Origin: Amborella trichopoda
Taxonomy: Eukaryota; Streptophyta; Magnoliopsida; Amborellales; Amborellaceae
Length of the DNA: 64,000 bases
Direction: 5' to 3'
NCBI RefSeq assembly: GCF_000471905.2
Contig: NW_006495778.1
Coordinates: 1,006,729 to 1,070,728, forward strand
How positions within the stretch are numbered: position 1 is the first letter of the stretch; every line of letters starts with the position of its first letter. This document shows positions 44,141 to 55,736 of this stretch, piece after piece. A program made the translations under genes and the position numbers. The notes under the pieces were generated by a model. It did no database searches, was not told the DNA's origin, and worked only from the letters and a program-made list of their open reading frames with translations.

Positions 44141-45310
44141 GAATATCTAGCTTTTTGTCTTCCTCTTGGATGGTTACGACGTGAGAGGCCTCGGCTTCCC
44201 CCAAGGCTCTCTTTAAGTCTTCAATCTTCATCTGACCCTTCAAAATCAGGGCCTCGATAATATCCTTTACTGTGTAGCAGTCATTTATAGGATGATTGAT
44301 CTTCCGATGGTAGGCACAACAATTCTCCTGAGTGTCAAGGCCATGTTACTCAGGGGATTTGGTTTCTGAAAGATGGATCATATTCCGTTCTAATAATAAC
44401 TGGAACAATGCAGGGACCCATTCCTTCTCGTAGGGGTAGACCTTGTTCCAGTGCCTGGTGAAATAATCACCTCGATCAAGGTTGGCTGGTGGGGGTACCC
44501 GATTGTACGATTGTTGTTGCTTGCCAGCCTGGGGTTGCTACCTTTGCTGTGCTTACCCCTTTAGAGAGGTCCAAAGTTTGGGAGGGTGCCTTCTTTGAAT
44601 CAGTGACCATGACAGTCGCACAGATTAGTCCTTTTTGTTGGCTGCCCCTTGTGTTTTCTCGAGAGTAACCATTACCCCGGTTGTTTGCTGAACTTGTAGA
44701 TGGTTGTCGTGTCCCACCATGGTGGCGTGATAGACTTTCTATGCAGTCTGATGGAGGTTGGATTAGAGCCCTCGACATGTAGAGCGATTTTGGGTCGCAT
44801 ATTCCTCACGCAAGTTTGGACTGCTTCCTTCTCAAGCATAGAATGAGAATGGCACGAAGCCAAGTTTCTCCATCTTGATATGAACTGATCCAGGGGCTCA
44901 TCGAGGTCTTGAGTCAGAGTGAGAAGTTCGATGGTTTAAACCGCTCTCTCGACCTGATATAAGCATTGATAGAACAACTTCTCCATCTCCTCCCAGGTAT
45001 GGACTGAGTTTGGAGGGAGTCGGGCATACCATTAAAATGCTGGGCCATCTAGGGTCTCAACGAACTGTCAGAGAAGAAGTCTCCCATCAGCGGCTATTTC
45101 TCAACATGCTGCCTGGAAGTGGGCAATATGCTGGTTCGGGGACATGGTACAGTTGAATAAAGAAAACTTCTTTTCCTTATAATCAGAGGGAAACATGACC
45201 TGATCAATATACGAGGGGTATGGCCTTTGATAAGGCATTGTGCTTTGTATCCCTGAGATTTGTCTGTTCGTTAGGCTATGGGTTACCATAGTGTTAATGT
45301 CCATCTGAGA
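44141..45310 (-). pseudogene. gag: TE5 gag: capsid and nucleocapsid
   Basis: 45101-45304 gives YIDQVMFPSDYKEKKFSLFN and MSPNQHIAHFQAAC, the capsid start. 44672-44863 gives EKEAVQTCVRNMRPKIALHV. 44476-44778 gives CIESLSRHHGGTRQPS and NNRGNGYSRENTRGSQQKG (basic, Asn/Gly-rich). The knuckle C-A-Y-H-R-K-I-N-H-P-I-N-D-C is intact at 44277-44318, in the same variant spacing as TE1 and TE4. A small deletion relative to TE1 lies near 44750-44760. Broken by frameshifts. Confidence 0.87.
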
Positions 45311-46893
45311 GATGGGATGGGGGATAGAATTGTCTTGTGGGGTAGAAGGAGGGAGCTGCCATGGTGGTGCACCATCAGAGTGATGGGAATTGGCCTCATG
45401 GTTAGCCGATTTTCATGCAGCATCAATACGATCGATCTTTTCCATCATCACGTGCACCATATCTTCGAACTTGTTCATGCGCTCTTCCTGCGTATCGTCG
45501 GGCTCATTTATGACCATTACGCTGATCGTTTAACTATGGAGGTCAACATTAGTGGCAACAGAGGGCTTGCGAACCTGATGGGTTGTACGTGGTAGGCCAG
45601 TCAGCAGGGGGCCAACATGCCTTGACTAAACTCGACTCATGTATGCTGATCATGTTTGGATGGGTTCTCGACAGACATGGGACCATGGCTACTGAGTGGC
45701 TGAGCCCTTTTCTACAATAATAACCACAACACAGGGCTCATGGAGATCTTCTTCAGGCTTCATCGTCTAAAAGGGGTAAAAGGGATTCAGGTGAAGAGGG
45801 TCGTCAAAATTGTTTATTTTGACTGCCTTGGTCACCTCCTTAATCGAAATTTGTAGACCCTTATCGTGTTTAGTCTTGAAGTTTTGATGGACCTCGTGCC
45901 AAAACTGCGATCTAGGTCACAACTGGTTAGCTCGTCTTTCATAAGAGAGAGCTGTCTCCATCAAGTGCGGCAATAGATGAGAGCCAGGAATTGGAATCAT
46001 CTTGAGCCGGGGAGGATGAAGGACTCAATTTTCCATCCGGACGATGCCACGAGGTCTTTTGTGGGCTCGAGAGACACGACCAAAGTGACAGGGCTAGTTC
46101 AGGATGGTACTCTTAGGGAAAACCTTCTAATACCAAGGCTGAAGGGGCATGCTCGATTAAGAAGGAGCGGGCCAGAGCAGGGTTGACTCATGAGGAGACC
46201 TGAGTCGAGGGAGAGAGGGTGTTTGTGATGGTGACGCGTGTGTGCCCCTTGAAGAAGGGTTACGGGAGACCTGGGGGTCAACCCAAGCTCAAGCAAGTGT
46301 CTACAAGTGAATAGGTAAATACCTGCCCCTTACAGGGTGCGCTTGTGTGCTCAAAGTAAGAGGACAAGAAGGTCGTCTCCTATGTACTCGAGTTGGCGTG
46401 GCAACGGCGTTGCCCCGAGCAATGCGATGCATATGAGTAGCGTGCATAGGATCTGGCCTTAAAAGGCTCGATCTTGAGTGTGGCTTGCCTCGAGGTGTGG
46501 CTTGAGTGGGTAACCCACGAGCCTTATGGTGTTTGTGAGGGTCCACCTCGACTTGATGATGCTCTAGGGATAGAGAGCAATGGTGCAGAAATGTGGGGGG
46601 TAGCCCTATGGTGACCCACAGAAGCAAATGGTAGCTTTTTTGCCTTTTGTAGAAAGGAACTAGGTAGCCTTCTGGCGTACCTCGAAAAGACGACCGACAA
46701 GTTACTTGCCAGTGAATGAGTGCATGTTGTGTGGGGCAACAAAAGTGATGTCGATGCAGGGTGCCTTGGTGGGGTTTCCATCAGAGCGAGGAGATGAAGA
46801 GTGAGGGATTTTTAGGTCCCACCTCACGCCGGTCCAGGTTAAGATCTGGGAGCTAGACAAGGGGTCTTTTCTCAAGAGGATGGTTGGGAACAA
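45311..46893 (-). pseudogene. gag: TE5 gag N-terminal region, degenerate
   Basis: 46702-46893 (WDLKIPHSSSPRSDGNPTKA, then APHNMHSFTGK), 46524-46781 (SFLQKAKKLPFASVGHHRA) and 46301-46627 correspond to TE4 27789-28109 and TE1 5615-5947. Interspersed stops and frame changes. No domain known. The plus-strand ORFs at 45278-45595 and 45977-46186 are shadows. Confidence 0.55.
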
Positions 46894-47067
46894 AGTTCAA
46901 GGAACTTGTTCCCTAAGGACACTCTCAAATACGGGGATAAGAAAATCCCCGATTCCGAGCAATGGGTTATAGAACCCACAAGCCATAATAAAGTGTGTAA
47001 AGACACAGAAAGCAGATAATAAAGGAAGAAATTAGCCAAACAAGAATGATCTGACGAAGGGCAGTAA

Positions 47068-47086
47068 GTCCCCAGTGGAGTCACCA
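47068..47086 (-). other. TE5 primer-binding site
   Basis: Minus strand TGGTGACTCCACTGGGGAC, three bases from the LTR end: the best-preserved of the three copies. Confidence 0.78.
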
Positions 47087-47939
47087 AGCTGGTTAGGTAC
47101 CTCGATCTCGCCCTCTGGATCCTTTGGGGATCAGGTGGCAGTGTCTCGGGTGGTTTCGAGGGAAGACCCATGACGTTTTTGAGATCGCTCTCTCGGGAAC
47201 CCTGTTCGTAGACAAGGGAAGGTTTTACCAATTGGTGAGAGAGGAATTTAAAGGTGGGTTCGAGACTTACTAGGGCTGACTTAGGTGGGTGCCCTCTTAG
47301 ATCACGAAGAAAGTCCCCCCCAGTATTAAAACTGGTTCGGAATCGCCTCACTTGGCTTGTATTCTTCCTGTTTTATGCTTTTCTGCAATCACACACATAT
47401 ATGGCAAAGGTTATAAAATAGGTGGGTCAGACCTCACCCTTTTCCTCTTTGATGAATGTACACAAGCATGCGCATTCAAAAATAAGAAGAGAAGAAAGAC
47501 TGAGGAGAGAAGAATTCGACTAAGCGAGAGGATCAGAGCGGTGACTAGGCTGATGGATAATTTGCCTGACGTGGTAGTAAAGTGGGCTCGGTAACTAAGA
47601 CCGACTCACAAGATTACTACTAGACGTCGTTACCAATACCGACTAGCTAAGTATGATCGTCAGTGTGTCGTGGCAATAACGCGGGCTAAGTAACCCAGCA
47701 CAACAACATTACGGCTAGACGACAGGACTATCATGAGAGGCTAATCTCAATCCCTCTTAGTCGAATGAAAGAGTAGTAGAATTAAGTCTATGAGGAGAGA
47801 ATAAGAAGATAAGAAGGAAGAGAAAGGAGGGAGAAAGAAAGAATAGAAGAGTATGAAAGATGAGAGAATAAATGAGAGAGAGGGAAGTAAGGCACAGTCG
47901 GGGTTAAGCATTACCGACTGTGTTTAAAAGGAAGAGAGA

Positions 47940-48425
47940 GAAAACCAGTCAGCGTTAGGCTTCACCGACTGATATGAGAAGTGAGAGAACCAGTCTGCAC
48001 TAGACCTCACCGATTGACAGAAGAAAGAGAGAAAACCAGTCGGTACTAGGTCTCATGATTGACAGGGGAAGGGAGAGAAAACAAGTCGGCACTAGGTCTC
48101 GTCGACTGATAGGAGAGGAGAGAGAAGATCAGTTGGTGCTAGGTTTCACCAACTGATAGAAGAAGAGAGAAAACTAGTTGGCGCTAAGTCTCACCGACTC
48201 AGAGAAGATTAGTCGACGCTAGGCTTCACGGACTGACAGACAGAAGGATATGAGAGAGAAAACCAATCGGTGCTAGTTCTTACTAACTGATAGACAGAAG
48301 GAGAGAGAAAATCAACTGATGCTAAGTTTCACCGACTGACAGAGGAAGGAGAAAACCAACCGACGCTAAGCCTTATCAATTGTGACAGAAGAAGAACACC
48401 AAACGGCGCTGGGCCTCGCCGTTTG
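47940..48425 (-). repeat. 45-50-bp minisatellite, about 11 units (TE5 5' LTR)
   Basis: Same unit as 33990-34815. Clear arms include agttggtg ... caccaact at about 48130-48150 beside units with agtcgg ... ccgact. Confidence 0.9.
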
Positions 48426-48429
48426 CTTT

Positions 48430-48738
48430 AGAATATGACATGAGAGAAAGAGATAAAGATGAGAAGGAGATAGAGATGAGAAAGTGATAGAGATGAGAAA
48501 AGAGGAGAGATAAAGAAGAGAGAGAAAGAGAGATGGAGAGAGAAAGAGATATAGGTGAGAAGAAGATAGAGATGAGAAGAGAGGAGAGAGAAGGGAGGAG
48601 GAGAGAAAAAGAGATAGAGATAGAGATGAGAGAGGAGAAGAGAGAAAGATGGGAGGAGAGAGAAAGAGAGGAGGAGAGAGAAAGTTACCTGCCTGAAGGG
48701 TACCGACCCTTTTCTTCTCTCTCCTCCCTCCCTCTCCA
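48430..48738 (-). repeat. GA-rich tract with CT fold-back, TE5 5' LTR
   Basis: Purine run to about 48690, a loop with gaagggtaccgaccc, then a CT run at 48712-48737. Confidence 0.85.
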
Positions 48739-48772
48739 AGACATACTCACAAACTCAAGCAGGAATGGAAAT

Positions 48773-48778
48773 TTTATT
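48773..48778 (-). terminator. Polyadenylation signal candidate, TE5 5' LTR
   Basis: Minus-strand AATAAA about 60 bases past the TATA box. Confidence 0.5.
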
Positions 48779-48837
48779 GAATCAATCAAAAAATGAACCA
48801 AAGGCCCTTACAATTTAGCTTTGCATGTTATATAGAA

Positions 48838-48845
48838 TTGGGCTA
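48838..48845 (-). promoter_or_regulatory. TATA box, TE5 5' LTR
   Basis: Minus-strand CTATATAA, one base shorter than in the other copies. Confidence 0.6.
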
Positions 48846-50018
48846 AACATGGGTGTACGCCCAAAAATTAGATAGAATTGAAGATAATTACAATTTAATT
48901 GAATTTAAAGAAATTCTAAAAACAGGGGAAAAAGAATTGTTTTGCCCTTGCCTAATAATGTGTGGAATTTCAGTATAGTTCCTGCTGCTGCCAAGAACTT
49001 GTGTGATCTTCCGTGGCTGACCTGAGGTCGTTCTGATGTCCGTTTGATCGAAAGATTATTGTTTTCTTGTAAGGCTCGACATGACGATCATTTTGATACC
49101 AACTTGGCGCAATGAATCATGTTTTTTAGTCATGATCATGAGACTTGAATCTTGGATGAATCTTGAAAACTTCAGATCGATTATGTGCTTGTTCCTTGAT
49201 GTTTTTTCGTGGTTTCTTCATTGAATCACACTGAGCATGCCGTCACGATCATGTTGCAATGAAAGTAGCTTGATTTCGTTCATGAGGTCAGAGATAGCCT
49301 CGGACCTCATGACATAATGCAATTGGTTCGTGTCGATCAGGTATGCGATCCTCGTGATCTGGCTGCTCGAACGAGGCATGCTGCTGTTAAATTTTCTACA
49401 ACTCCCTTCATGGATCAGTGACTTTCATTTAGTTTTTCTCTCTGTTCGGATGTCGTCAAGGGGCGTACCACATATCAAATTGTTTGTCTTTGATGAGATG
49501 AACACGCTCACCAAATTTGGGAGCAATCCGACTTGGAACGAGTGAGATATATGCCCCAAAAGTGATTGCCTGTGATTGTAAAAATAGCCACCTTTAATGG
49601 TGTTTTGGCGCAGTGAGGCCACACGAGAATAGTGTGCGGCCTACCCTTTTTGGTATTTTACCCATAACTTTGTCTTGGAGTGCTCGATTAAGCCGAAACT
49701 TGACCCATAAGGGTTTTCAACCTTGGCGGATTTAATAGCAATGGTCCCACAGTTGTTTGATGCACCAAAAGTATAGCTCTAATGACTGGGTCCATTTCAT
49801 GGTGCTAAAGACTTATTTCGTTGAACTTGTTTCTTTGTGTTCATTGCCTTAGGCATGTTTGATTACGATGAAACTTGGCAGGTGGTCCTTTGAAGTGCTG
49901 ATGAAGATCCTGAACATTTCTGGGGCCATATGAGACTATCGGGAATTTTCAATGTTTTGTAGGCTTTATTGACCTGTTTCCTACCAGGGACTAAGGTGTT
50001 GAAAAATACATTCAAACA

Positions 50019-50023
50019 TTGTG
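50019..50023. repeat. Right target-site duplication of TE5
   Basis: ttgtg, paired with gcgtg at 33146-33150. Confidence 0.6.
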
Positions 50024-50871
50024 GTCAGCCAAGTGGTCAGCAATGCTTGTCCTTTGATATATTTTTGGGTAACATATTCAAACTCGAACTCACTCAATAG
50101 CATTCTCCACTTCGTCAAACGTCCATTAAGGTCTGGTCGTTCCAATAGGTACTTGAGTGGGTCTATTTTTGAGATGAGCTTGACTGTATGACATAAGACA
50201 TAGTGTCCTAATTTCTGCATAGACCACACAAGTGTTAAGCAATGCTTCTCCACATTTGTGTATCTTGTCTCATAGTCAACCATGGTTTTGCTGATGTAGT
50301 ATATGGTTTGTTCTTTTCCATGGTCGTCGTATTGTCCTAGCATTGCTCTCATGGTCTTATCTTTCACTGACATGTATAGAAACATAGGTTTATCTGGACT
50401 CAGAGGACTAAGGATGGGAGGTTCCGTGAGGTACTCCTTGATTTTATCAAACACTTCTTGCCATTCATTACCCCATTTGAATGGGGTATCCTTCTTAAGG
50501 AGCCAATTGAATGGTGCGCACTTGTCTGCCAGTTGTGAAATAAAATGCCTTATGACTTGTATACGACCTTGAAGCATTTCTCTGATGTCCTCGGGAGGGG
50601 TCATTTTGGTGATGGCTTGTATTTTAGACGGGTCCACCTCAATGCCCCCTTGGCTTACTATAAAGCCTAGTAATTTGCCAGATTCAACCCCAAAGGCACA
50701 TTTCTGTGGATTGAGTTTGAGTTGATGTTTTCAGAGTCTTTTGAAAATGGTTATTAGGTTGGTGAGATAATTAGACCCAACCTTCGACTTGACCAGAAGG
50801 TCGTCGATATAGTCTTTCATGATGGTAAGTATCAAAGGCATGGAAGATGTTAGTCATTGCCCGCTGATTAG
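50024..50871 (-). pseudogene. pol: TE3 reverse transcriptase (C-terminal half) and RNase H
   Basis: In element sense it opens inside the palm (AMTNIFH), shifts frame, and reads the catalytic box Y-I-D-D (50800-50811) then LLVKSK, a stop within the KHQLKLN context, then the open stretch 50637-50020: IQVIRHFISQLADKCAPFNW (connection), FLYMSVKDKTMRAMLGQ (RNase H start, without T-D-A-S), KEQTIYYISKTMVDYETRYT, LTLVWSMQKLGHYVLCHTV, FEFEYVTQKYIKGQALL. RNase H is complete here, which exposes the deletions in TE6. The N-terminal part of RT is missing because TE6 begins at 50872. Confidence 0.92.
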
Positions 50872-51919
50872 TATAGACACCCCATTTTAAATCTGGCAAA
50901 TTCGGTGGTTTTCTGAACCCTTAGAACCACATTATCCTAGTAGACCCAAAATTCATAGTTCACACAGCCTACCCTGTGTCCCAGAACCAATCTGCCTGTC
51001 CGGTGCAGAAACCCTGTTTTGACCCAGAATCCTGTAAATGATCATGTTTTACCAAAAATATCATTAAAAATACTAAAACAATCCGTTTTGATCCAAATTT
51101 TCTCTGAGATCTTCACAAGAGGCTGAGGAACACACTTGAATAAAATATTTTAATTTGAACCACTTTTGAGTTGAGCGAAACTAGCAATGTTGCCCAGCCT
51201 AGACTGGGCGACATGCCTTGTGTTGTGCAGATTTGGGTGACAGATCCAAGACCTTGAAAACGTGTATTTTTGGACTAGGATGCATTTGTCACGTGAGTAT
51301 ATCCTCCCCAACAGATTTTGACTCCTATAAAGCCTCTTTTCATGGCCATTTGATGGGGGAAAGAGATCAAAAAATGTGAGAGAAATCAGAAACCCTAGAG
51401 ATAGCTTTAAGAAAGCCTAACCTCCTGAAACCCTAACCCCTAAGCCTGAGAAAACCCAGACCTAGGGCACAACAACCCTAGATCAGAACAAGATCTAGGG
51501 CACAACAACTCTAGATCGAACCCTTTACACTAGAGACTGGTTGGTCGACATCCGAATCAGAGAAGCAAAAGAGGATCGGTTCTGATATGGGTGAGCCCTA
51601 AAAGGCTCGGGAGTCCCGGGCCATCCGGCCCGATTCGGTATCATCTTTCCTTCTATTTTATTTCTATTGCTTTATTATTTTCATCTTATTTTTATATGTT
51701 CATTTTCTCAAAAATCGTATTTTATAATGCCTTGGATCATGCTGGCCCTGCCACAGATCTGAGAGTAGATCTGCTAGTTTCCGGGCAGATCTGGCCTCAG
51801 ATCTGAATTCAATTTGTCCCACTTTCTTAACCAATTTATTTCCTTCATTTTGATAACTTTAAGGTGTCAAACTCAAACAGATCTTCATCAAAAGATCTGT
51901 CATATTTTCATCGTAAACA
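50872..51919 (+). repeat. TE6 5' LTR (1.05 kb)
   Basis: Starts tatagacaccccatttt (probably TG changed to TA; many plant Tat LTRs begin TGTAGACACC) and ends cgtaaaca before the PBS-like site. Boundaries were set from the abrupt end of TE3 RT on the left and the PBS on the right. It contains the GTCGCC-type hairpin tgcccag..ctgggcga at 51191-51212. Confidence 0.75.
51326..51332 (+). promoter_or_regulatory. TATA box, TE6 LTR
   Basis: TATAAAG after gactcc, 450 bases into the LTR, with a purine-rich leader after it. No sequence evidence for the exact start. Confidence 0.55.
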
Positions 51920-51922
51920 GTT

Positions 51923-51941
51923 TGACACCCACCGTGGGGTA
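51923..51941 (+). other. TE6 primer-binding-like site
   Basis: tgacacccaccgtgggg resembles the TGGCGCCCACCGTGGGG block that follows the LTR in many plant gypsy elements, with the TGG decayed to TGA. Confidence 0.55.
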
Positions 51942-52340
51942 TTTCGAGCTTGATCCAAGTACCAAAATACAATTTTATTTCATTTTTTTTCATTGATTTC
52001 ATTCACAAAGGGTCCCAAGAGTCAGCTATGACCATGATCCCGAAACCCTTCTTTTTCTGGCCCAGATCCAGGGCGACACTCCCCGTGTCCCCCAAAATCA
52101 AAAGTTTCAGAATCTTCTGAACATTTTTCAGAATTGTTCTACAGTATCTTTTGTGACTATTCACAATTTCAAAGCAAAATAAATTTTTTAAAAATACCAA
52201 AAAAATATTTTACTATTCTGTCCGCACTATTTTACTTTACTTTGTTTTAATTTATTTCATCATAAATATATTTTTTTCCTGATTCTTCCAGGTTTAAAGT
52301 AGTCTTATTTCATCAATATTAAAATGAAAACAATAACAAA

Positions 52341-52360
52341 ATATATATATATATATATAT
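52341..52360. repeat. (AT)10 microsatellite
   Basis: Perfect AT dinucleotides just before the GTCGCC cluster. Confidence 0.95.
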
Positions 52361-52364
52361 GTTT

Positions 52365-52445
52365 TGGGTGGCACTAGCAGTGTCGCCCACCCTGCAAGGG
52401 CGACTCCAGTAGTGCCGCCCGGGCAACACCACCCATGTCGCCCAA
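52365..52445 (+). repeat. GTCGCC motif cluster (TE6 leader)
   Basis: Short direct and inverted copies: agtgtcgccc, aagggcgact, agtgccgccc, catgtcgccc. The same kind of motif is at 11833-11901 beside TE3. Confidence 0.6.
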
Positions 52446-53339
52446 CTTCAAGTGTCACAAAACACTTCTGGGACCCCACAAGTTTGTTCCAGAGCCTTTT
52501 GTCTCCCTGTTGACCAAGGTTTTTCTCAAAATAATTTTTTTAAAAATAAAAAAAAGATATTTTTCTTCAGATAGGCCTATGTTGTTCTTGATTTTTTTAT
52601 TTTTATTTTAGTTTGTTAACTTTGACTAAAACCATGTTTTCCCTGCTTTCACCATGCTTAGCTTAATTGTGTTTCATCAAATATAAAAAGATAAAAAAAT
52701 TTAAAAAAATTAAAAAAAATACATCGAGGGCTGCTTGCACCCTCCCTGAACCGTTTCTCATTTGAGTCACCCTCGAATTAGCATGGACTGTGACTGGTCT
52801 CATTGTTCTGACTTTACCTTCTTAGGGGTCATATACCCTTCCATCTATACTGTGCTTCAAGCAAGTTTCACCTCGAAACACGGATCGCTAGACGTGATCA
52901 GTGCCGAGCGCTCATTCATTTTCGTTCTTGTTTTGTGTGAATTGTGTGCTTGACTTTATTTTTGATTGCGTGCTTCTTTATACACTCCAACACACATTAG
53001 ACCAAGAATTCCTAGGAAACCAGCAAACAAATATTTTGAAAACCCCCAAAATCTATGTTAATGGCGTGAGGGGAACCTAGCTTTGAGAGTCGAGGCGGTT
53101 GGGATTCGCGTAACTTTAACTATGAGCACCCCTCCATAATCCTTTACCTCAAAGCAACTCCACGTATAGTAGGACGTGGTGAACATTCTATAACAGGAGG
53201 GCAGGACTTATGTGGGGACCTATATCAGCCTAGCCGCATTTCAATAGTTAGGAGCCCATTATCAAACCGAGCCTATAACACTAGGTCAAAAGATTTCGAG
53301 TGCCTTGCTTGCTCATTTTTTGTTAGTTAATATTAGAAC

Positions 53340-53870
53340 CCAGTCCGGACCCTTTGGTCCGAGCTGAAGCCTCTAAGTCCAAGTCCAGGCTTGTACTCAG
53401 CTTAGCTCAGGTCCAAACAAAGTTTCGCCTTTGTCCGACCACCCTAGTCCCCTCTTGGTCCAATCCGAAGGCTCATTCCTAGTTCAACTTTGATCCAGTC
53501 CGGATCCCTACTCAGTCTGATTATCACAACCCTCTCGGTCCAAGCCTAGGCTTGCACCCAGCTCTGTCCCGGTCCAAACCAAGCTCACGCCCAGGTCCGA
53601 ACCTAGACCCACTCTTGGTCCGAGCTAAGACTCGTACCCAGCTAGTCTAAATCTTAGTCTAGGTTCTAGCATAGGTCTAAGCTTAGAGTTGCCTCTAGAG
53701 CTAGACTAGGCTTACCTTAGTTCAGGGTCTGAACCAAAACCCATTGAGTCTAGCAAGTCTAAGTTCCAGTCTAGTCTTAGCCTAGGTCTTAGTTGAGGTT
53801 TTGCCCCTAGAGTCAAGCTAGGTCTGCCCTAAGTCATCGAGTTTAGATCTTACCTAAGTTTAGATTCTAT
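53340..53870 (+). repeat. Degenerate GTCCGAGC/TCTAGG repeat field
   Basis: Imperfect recurrences of ggtccgagct, cttgtacccagct, gtctaggtc and agtctagg with irregular spacing; probably an old decayed tandem array. Confidence 0.55.
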
Positions 53871-54117
53871 AACCCGACTAAAGAGAGTCACCATGTCCAT
53901 TACTCAAGGTGACTATGACGATTGCTCCATGGCCGACTCTAAGCCTAACTTGCTCAAACCTAAGGACCAGTATGCTGCAATCCCTTGGAGTTATCATCAG
54001 ACCTCAGGCTAATCCATTATCCAATGCTCAGGTCTTCAATTAGAGGCAGAGTCCCAAGGGTCCACGCCTAATCCTGAAATCTGTAAGGCCCAAAAAGTCG
54101 GTTCCTCCCAAAAAACA

Positions 54118-55736
54118 TTGAATAGTCAGGGGGTCCGACCAGGTGTTATTCTACAAGGGATTTTAGGCATACAAAGTAGAATTCGAGTGAGAGATGAAAT
54201 TCATGCAGCATCTAATGCCAATTCCTACAACTCAAACCAAGATAACCTCAAGGTGCAACGATCTCAGAACCAAGACCCACTTAGGTTTAGGGGATCCAAC
54301 CCAACCTTGAGCCATCATATTATCGCTCATGATGTTCTTAACACTGCACGTAGTGGAGGCGTCAATCTAGACCAACCCTCAGGCAAGATGGGCTTTCGAG
54401 TTGCCCTTAAAAGTCTAGTTGACCTAGGTTATACTATTCATGGCCTAGCATACGGGTCGAGGCCAAACCAACTTAATGGTCTAGGTCTCTAGCACAACCA
54501 AGTCAGTTGATTCTTCAATCGGTCCCTCTAGTTCATCCAATCCAACAAACTGTGTAATTTCCACAACCGGTGGTGACACCTATAGGTCAGTACGCCCCTC
54601 AGGCACAAATGTATCAAACCGTCCCAATGACCGCGGCCCATCAACCTCAGGCCCATTCGGGTCAACATGCACCCCAAATCTCAACTTACCAATCTACACT
54701 TGGGAACGCACCTACTGGTGGGCCTATTCTCGTTCCAAATACTCAACAAGAAAGCACTTTAAAAGTGATGCAGGATATGCTCGGAAGAATGTGCATGTAC
54801 GAAATTCTACCCCCACACATTTATGTTCAAGAGACCCTTTGAGGCATGGAGGACCATCCCCTGGGATTTGTTGTCCCAGAATTTAGAAACAAGTTTAATG
54901 GGAAGAGCAATCTAGATGCTCACTTCAACGCGTATCTCCTCTCTGTGAGAGCTTTACGAGATAGGCCTAACCAACTGAAGGTCATATTTCGTAAACATTG
55001 ACCGGCGAGGCCTTGAACTGGCATCGGAGAACAATGTTTACTCAAACACACATTACTCCAGATGAAATGTTCAACCTATTCGTCTCTCACTACCGCAGGT
55101 CGACACCAAGATCTCTCCCAGGGCAAGCTCATTGCAATAAAACAAAAACCAAGAAAATCCTTTGAGGATTTCATTTGTCTATTCCGTGAGGAGGTGATGC
55201 GGGTCTTAGAATGTCCCCTTATGGACCCAGCCAAGATCTTCATAGTCTTAAGAGAATGCCGCTCCTGAATACAGGACCTTCTTCAGCCAAGGTCTTATCC
55301 CCCACTCTTTCGACTCCATGATTGAGCGGGTGGCACGACATGAAAGGGCCAGAGGGACACCCCTCAACACCAAGCTCGACAATAAACCGATAACAACTCC
55401 TCCAAACAAGAACAAAAGTAATAACAAGGGGAATGCTTCCAGTCAAGTTAATGAGATTGTCATTAATGGAATGGCTCAAGTTCATCCGCTCAACGCAACA
55501 ATCAAAAAAAAAATCGAAGGGGTCAGCCTAGAGCCAATTCTCAATATAATAACCAAAGGTGAGAGGATAATTTCACCCCTCTCAAAGACCCACTAGAAAA
55601 AGTGTTAGAATTACTCCTGGCTACAAATATGGTTTATCTCCCGCCACCAACGGTACCACCATTTGAAGTCACTGATAAGAGAAAGTAGTGCAAATAGCAT
55701 AAAAAATATGCTCATGATACTCAAAACTGCATATAT
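54118..55736 (+). pseudogene. gag: TE6 gag
   Basis: 54118-54492 and 54570-54842 are Gln/Pro/Ser-rich (QMYQTVPMTAAHQPQAHSGQ), a probable N-terminal region. Capsid follows in broken frames: PEFRNKFNGKSNLDAHFNAY (54880-54940), the 'G-x-A-L-x-W' equivalent near 55000, then in 55062-55268 LIAIKQKPRKSFEDFICLFR, the best-kept block. 55318-55596 is basic and Asn-rich. The zinc knuckle (55689-55730) reads C-K-stop-H-K-K-Y-A-H-D-T-Q-N-C, the variant C-x2-H-x4-H-x4-C with a stop at 55695-55697. Five or more frame changes or stops in all. Confidence 0.8.

Larger units (their letters stand above)
33151..50018 (-). mobile_element. TE5: long-LTR Tat element with gag-protease only (16.9 kb)
   Basis: Two LTRs (33151-36533 and 47090-50018), a PBS and gag are present. 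The spacer runs into an aspartic protease and then, at about 42170, meets an ORF on the opposite strand instead of RT. No RT, RNase H, aRH or integrase motif was found anywhere inside. It is inserted between RNase H and aRH of TE3. Non-autonomous if it ever moved in this form; alternatively pol was lost after insertion. Confidence 0.88.
47090..50018 (-). repeat. TE5 5' LTR (2.93 kb)
   Basis: Plus-strand start tggttaggtacc, end atacattcaaaca (TG...CA intact in element sense). Colinear with 33151-36533 but with a shorter minisatellite and a small deletion near 49280. Contains TATA, AATAAA and the GA/CT hairpin. Confidence 0.92.
11643..50871 (-). mobile_element. TE3: older Tat-lineage element split by TE4 and TE5
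   Basis: Three minus-strand pieces join into one pol: RT-RNaseH (50871-50019), aRH-integrase (33150-31662), integrase C-terminus and tail (14392-11643). TE6 carries the same genes uninterrupted. Its bases 59370-59410 align across the TE5 gap and 60780-60800 across the TE4 gap, showing that nothing is missing at either join. The 5' half (LTR, gag, protease) is not in the window; it was presumably displaced to the right by TE6. No 3' LTR of TE3 was seen before TE2 begins. Confidence 0.85.
51942..54117 (+). other. TE6 leader, 2.2 kb, no coding sequence
   Basis: AT-rich, with scattered poly-A/T. It contains GTCGCC motifs (52040-52090, 52365-52445), an (AT)10 run and a degenerate repeat field (53340-53870). 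Short ORFs at 52003, 52294 and 52762 have no family resemblance. Long 5' leaders are usual in this lineage. Confidence 0.6.

Noticed and set aside
51410..51460. ccctaaccc-like words suggesting interstitial telomere repeats
   Set aside because: Only one or two imperfect copies, within the TE6 LTR.
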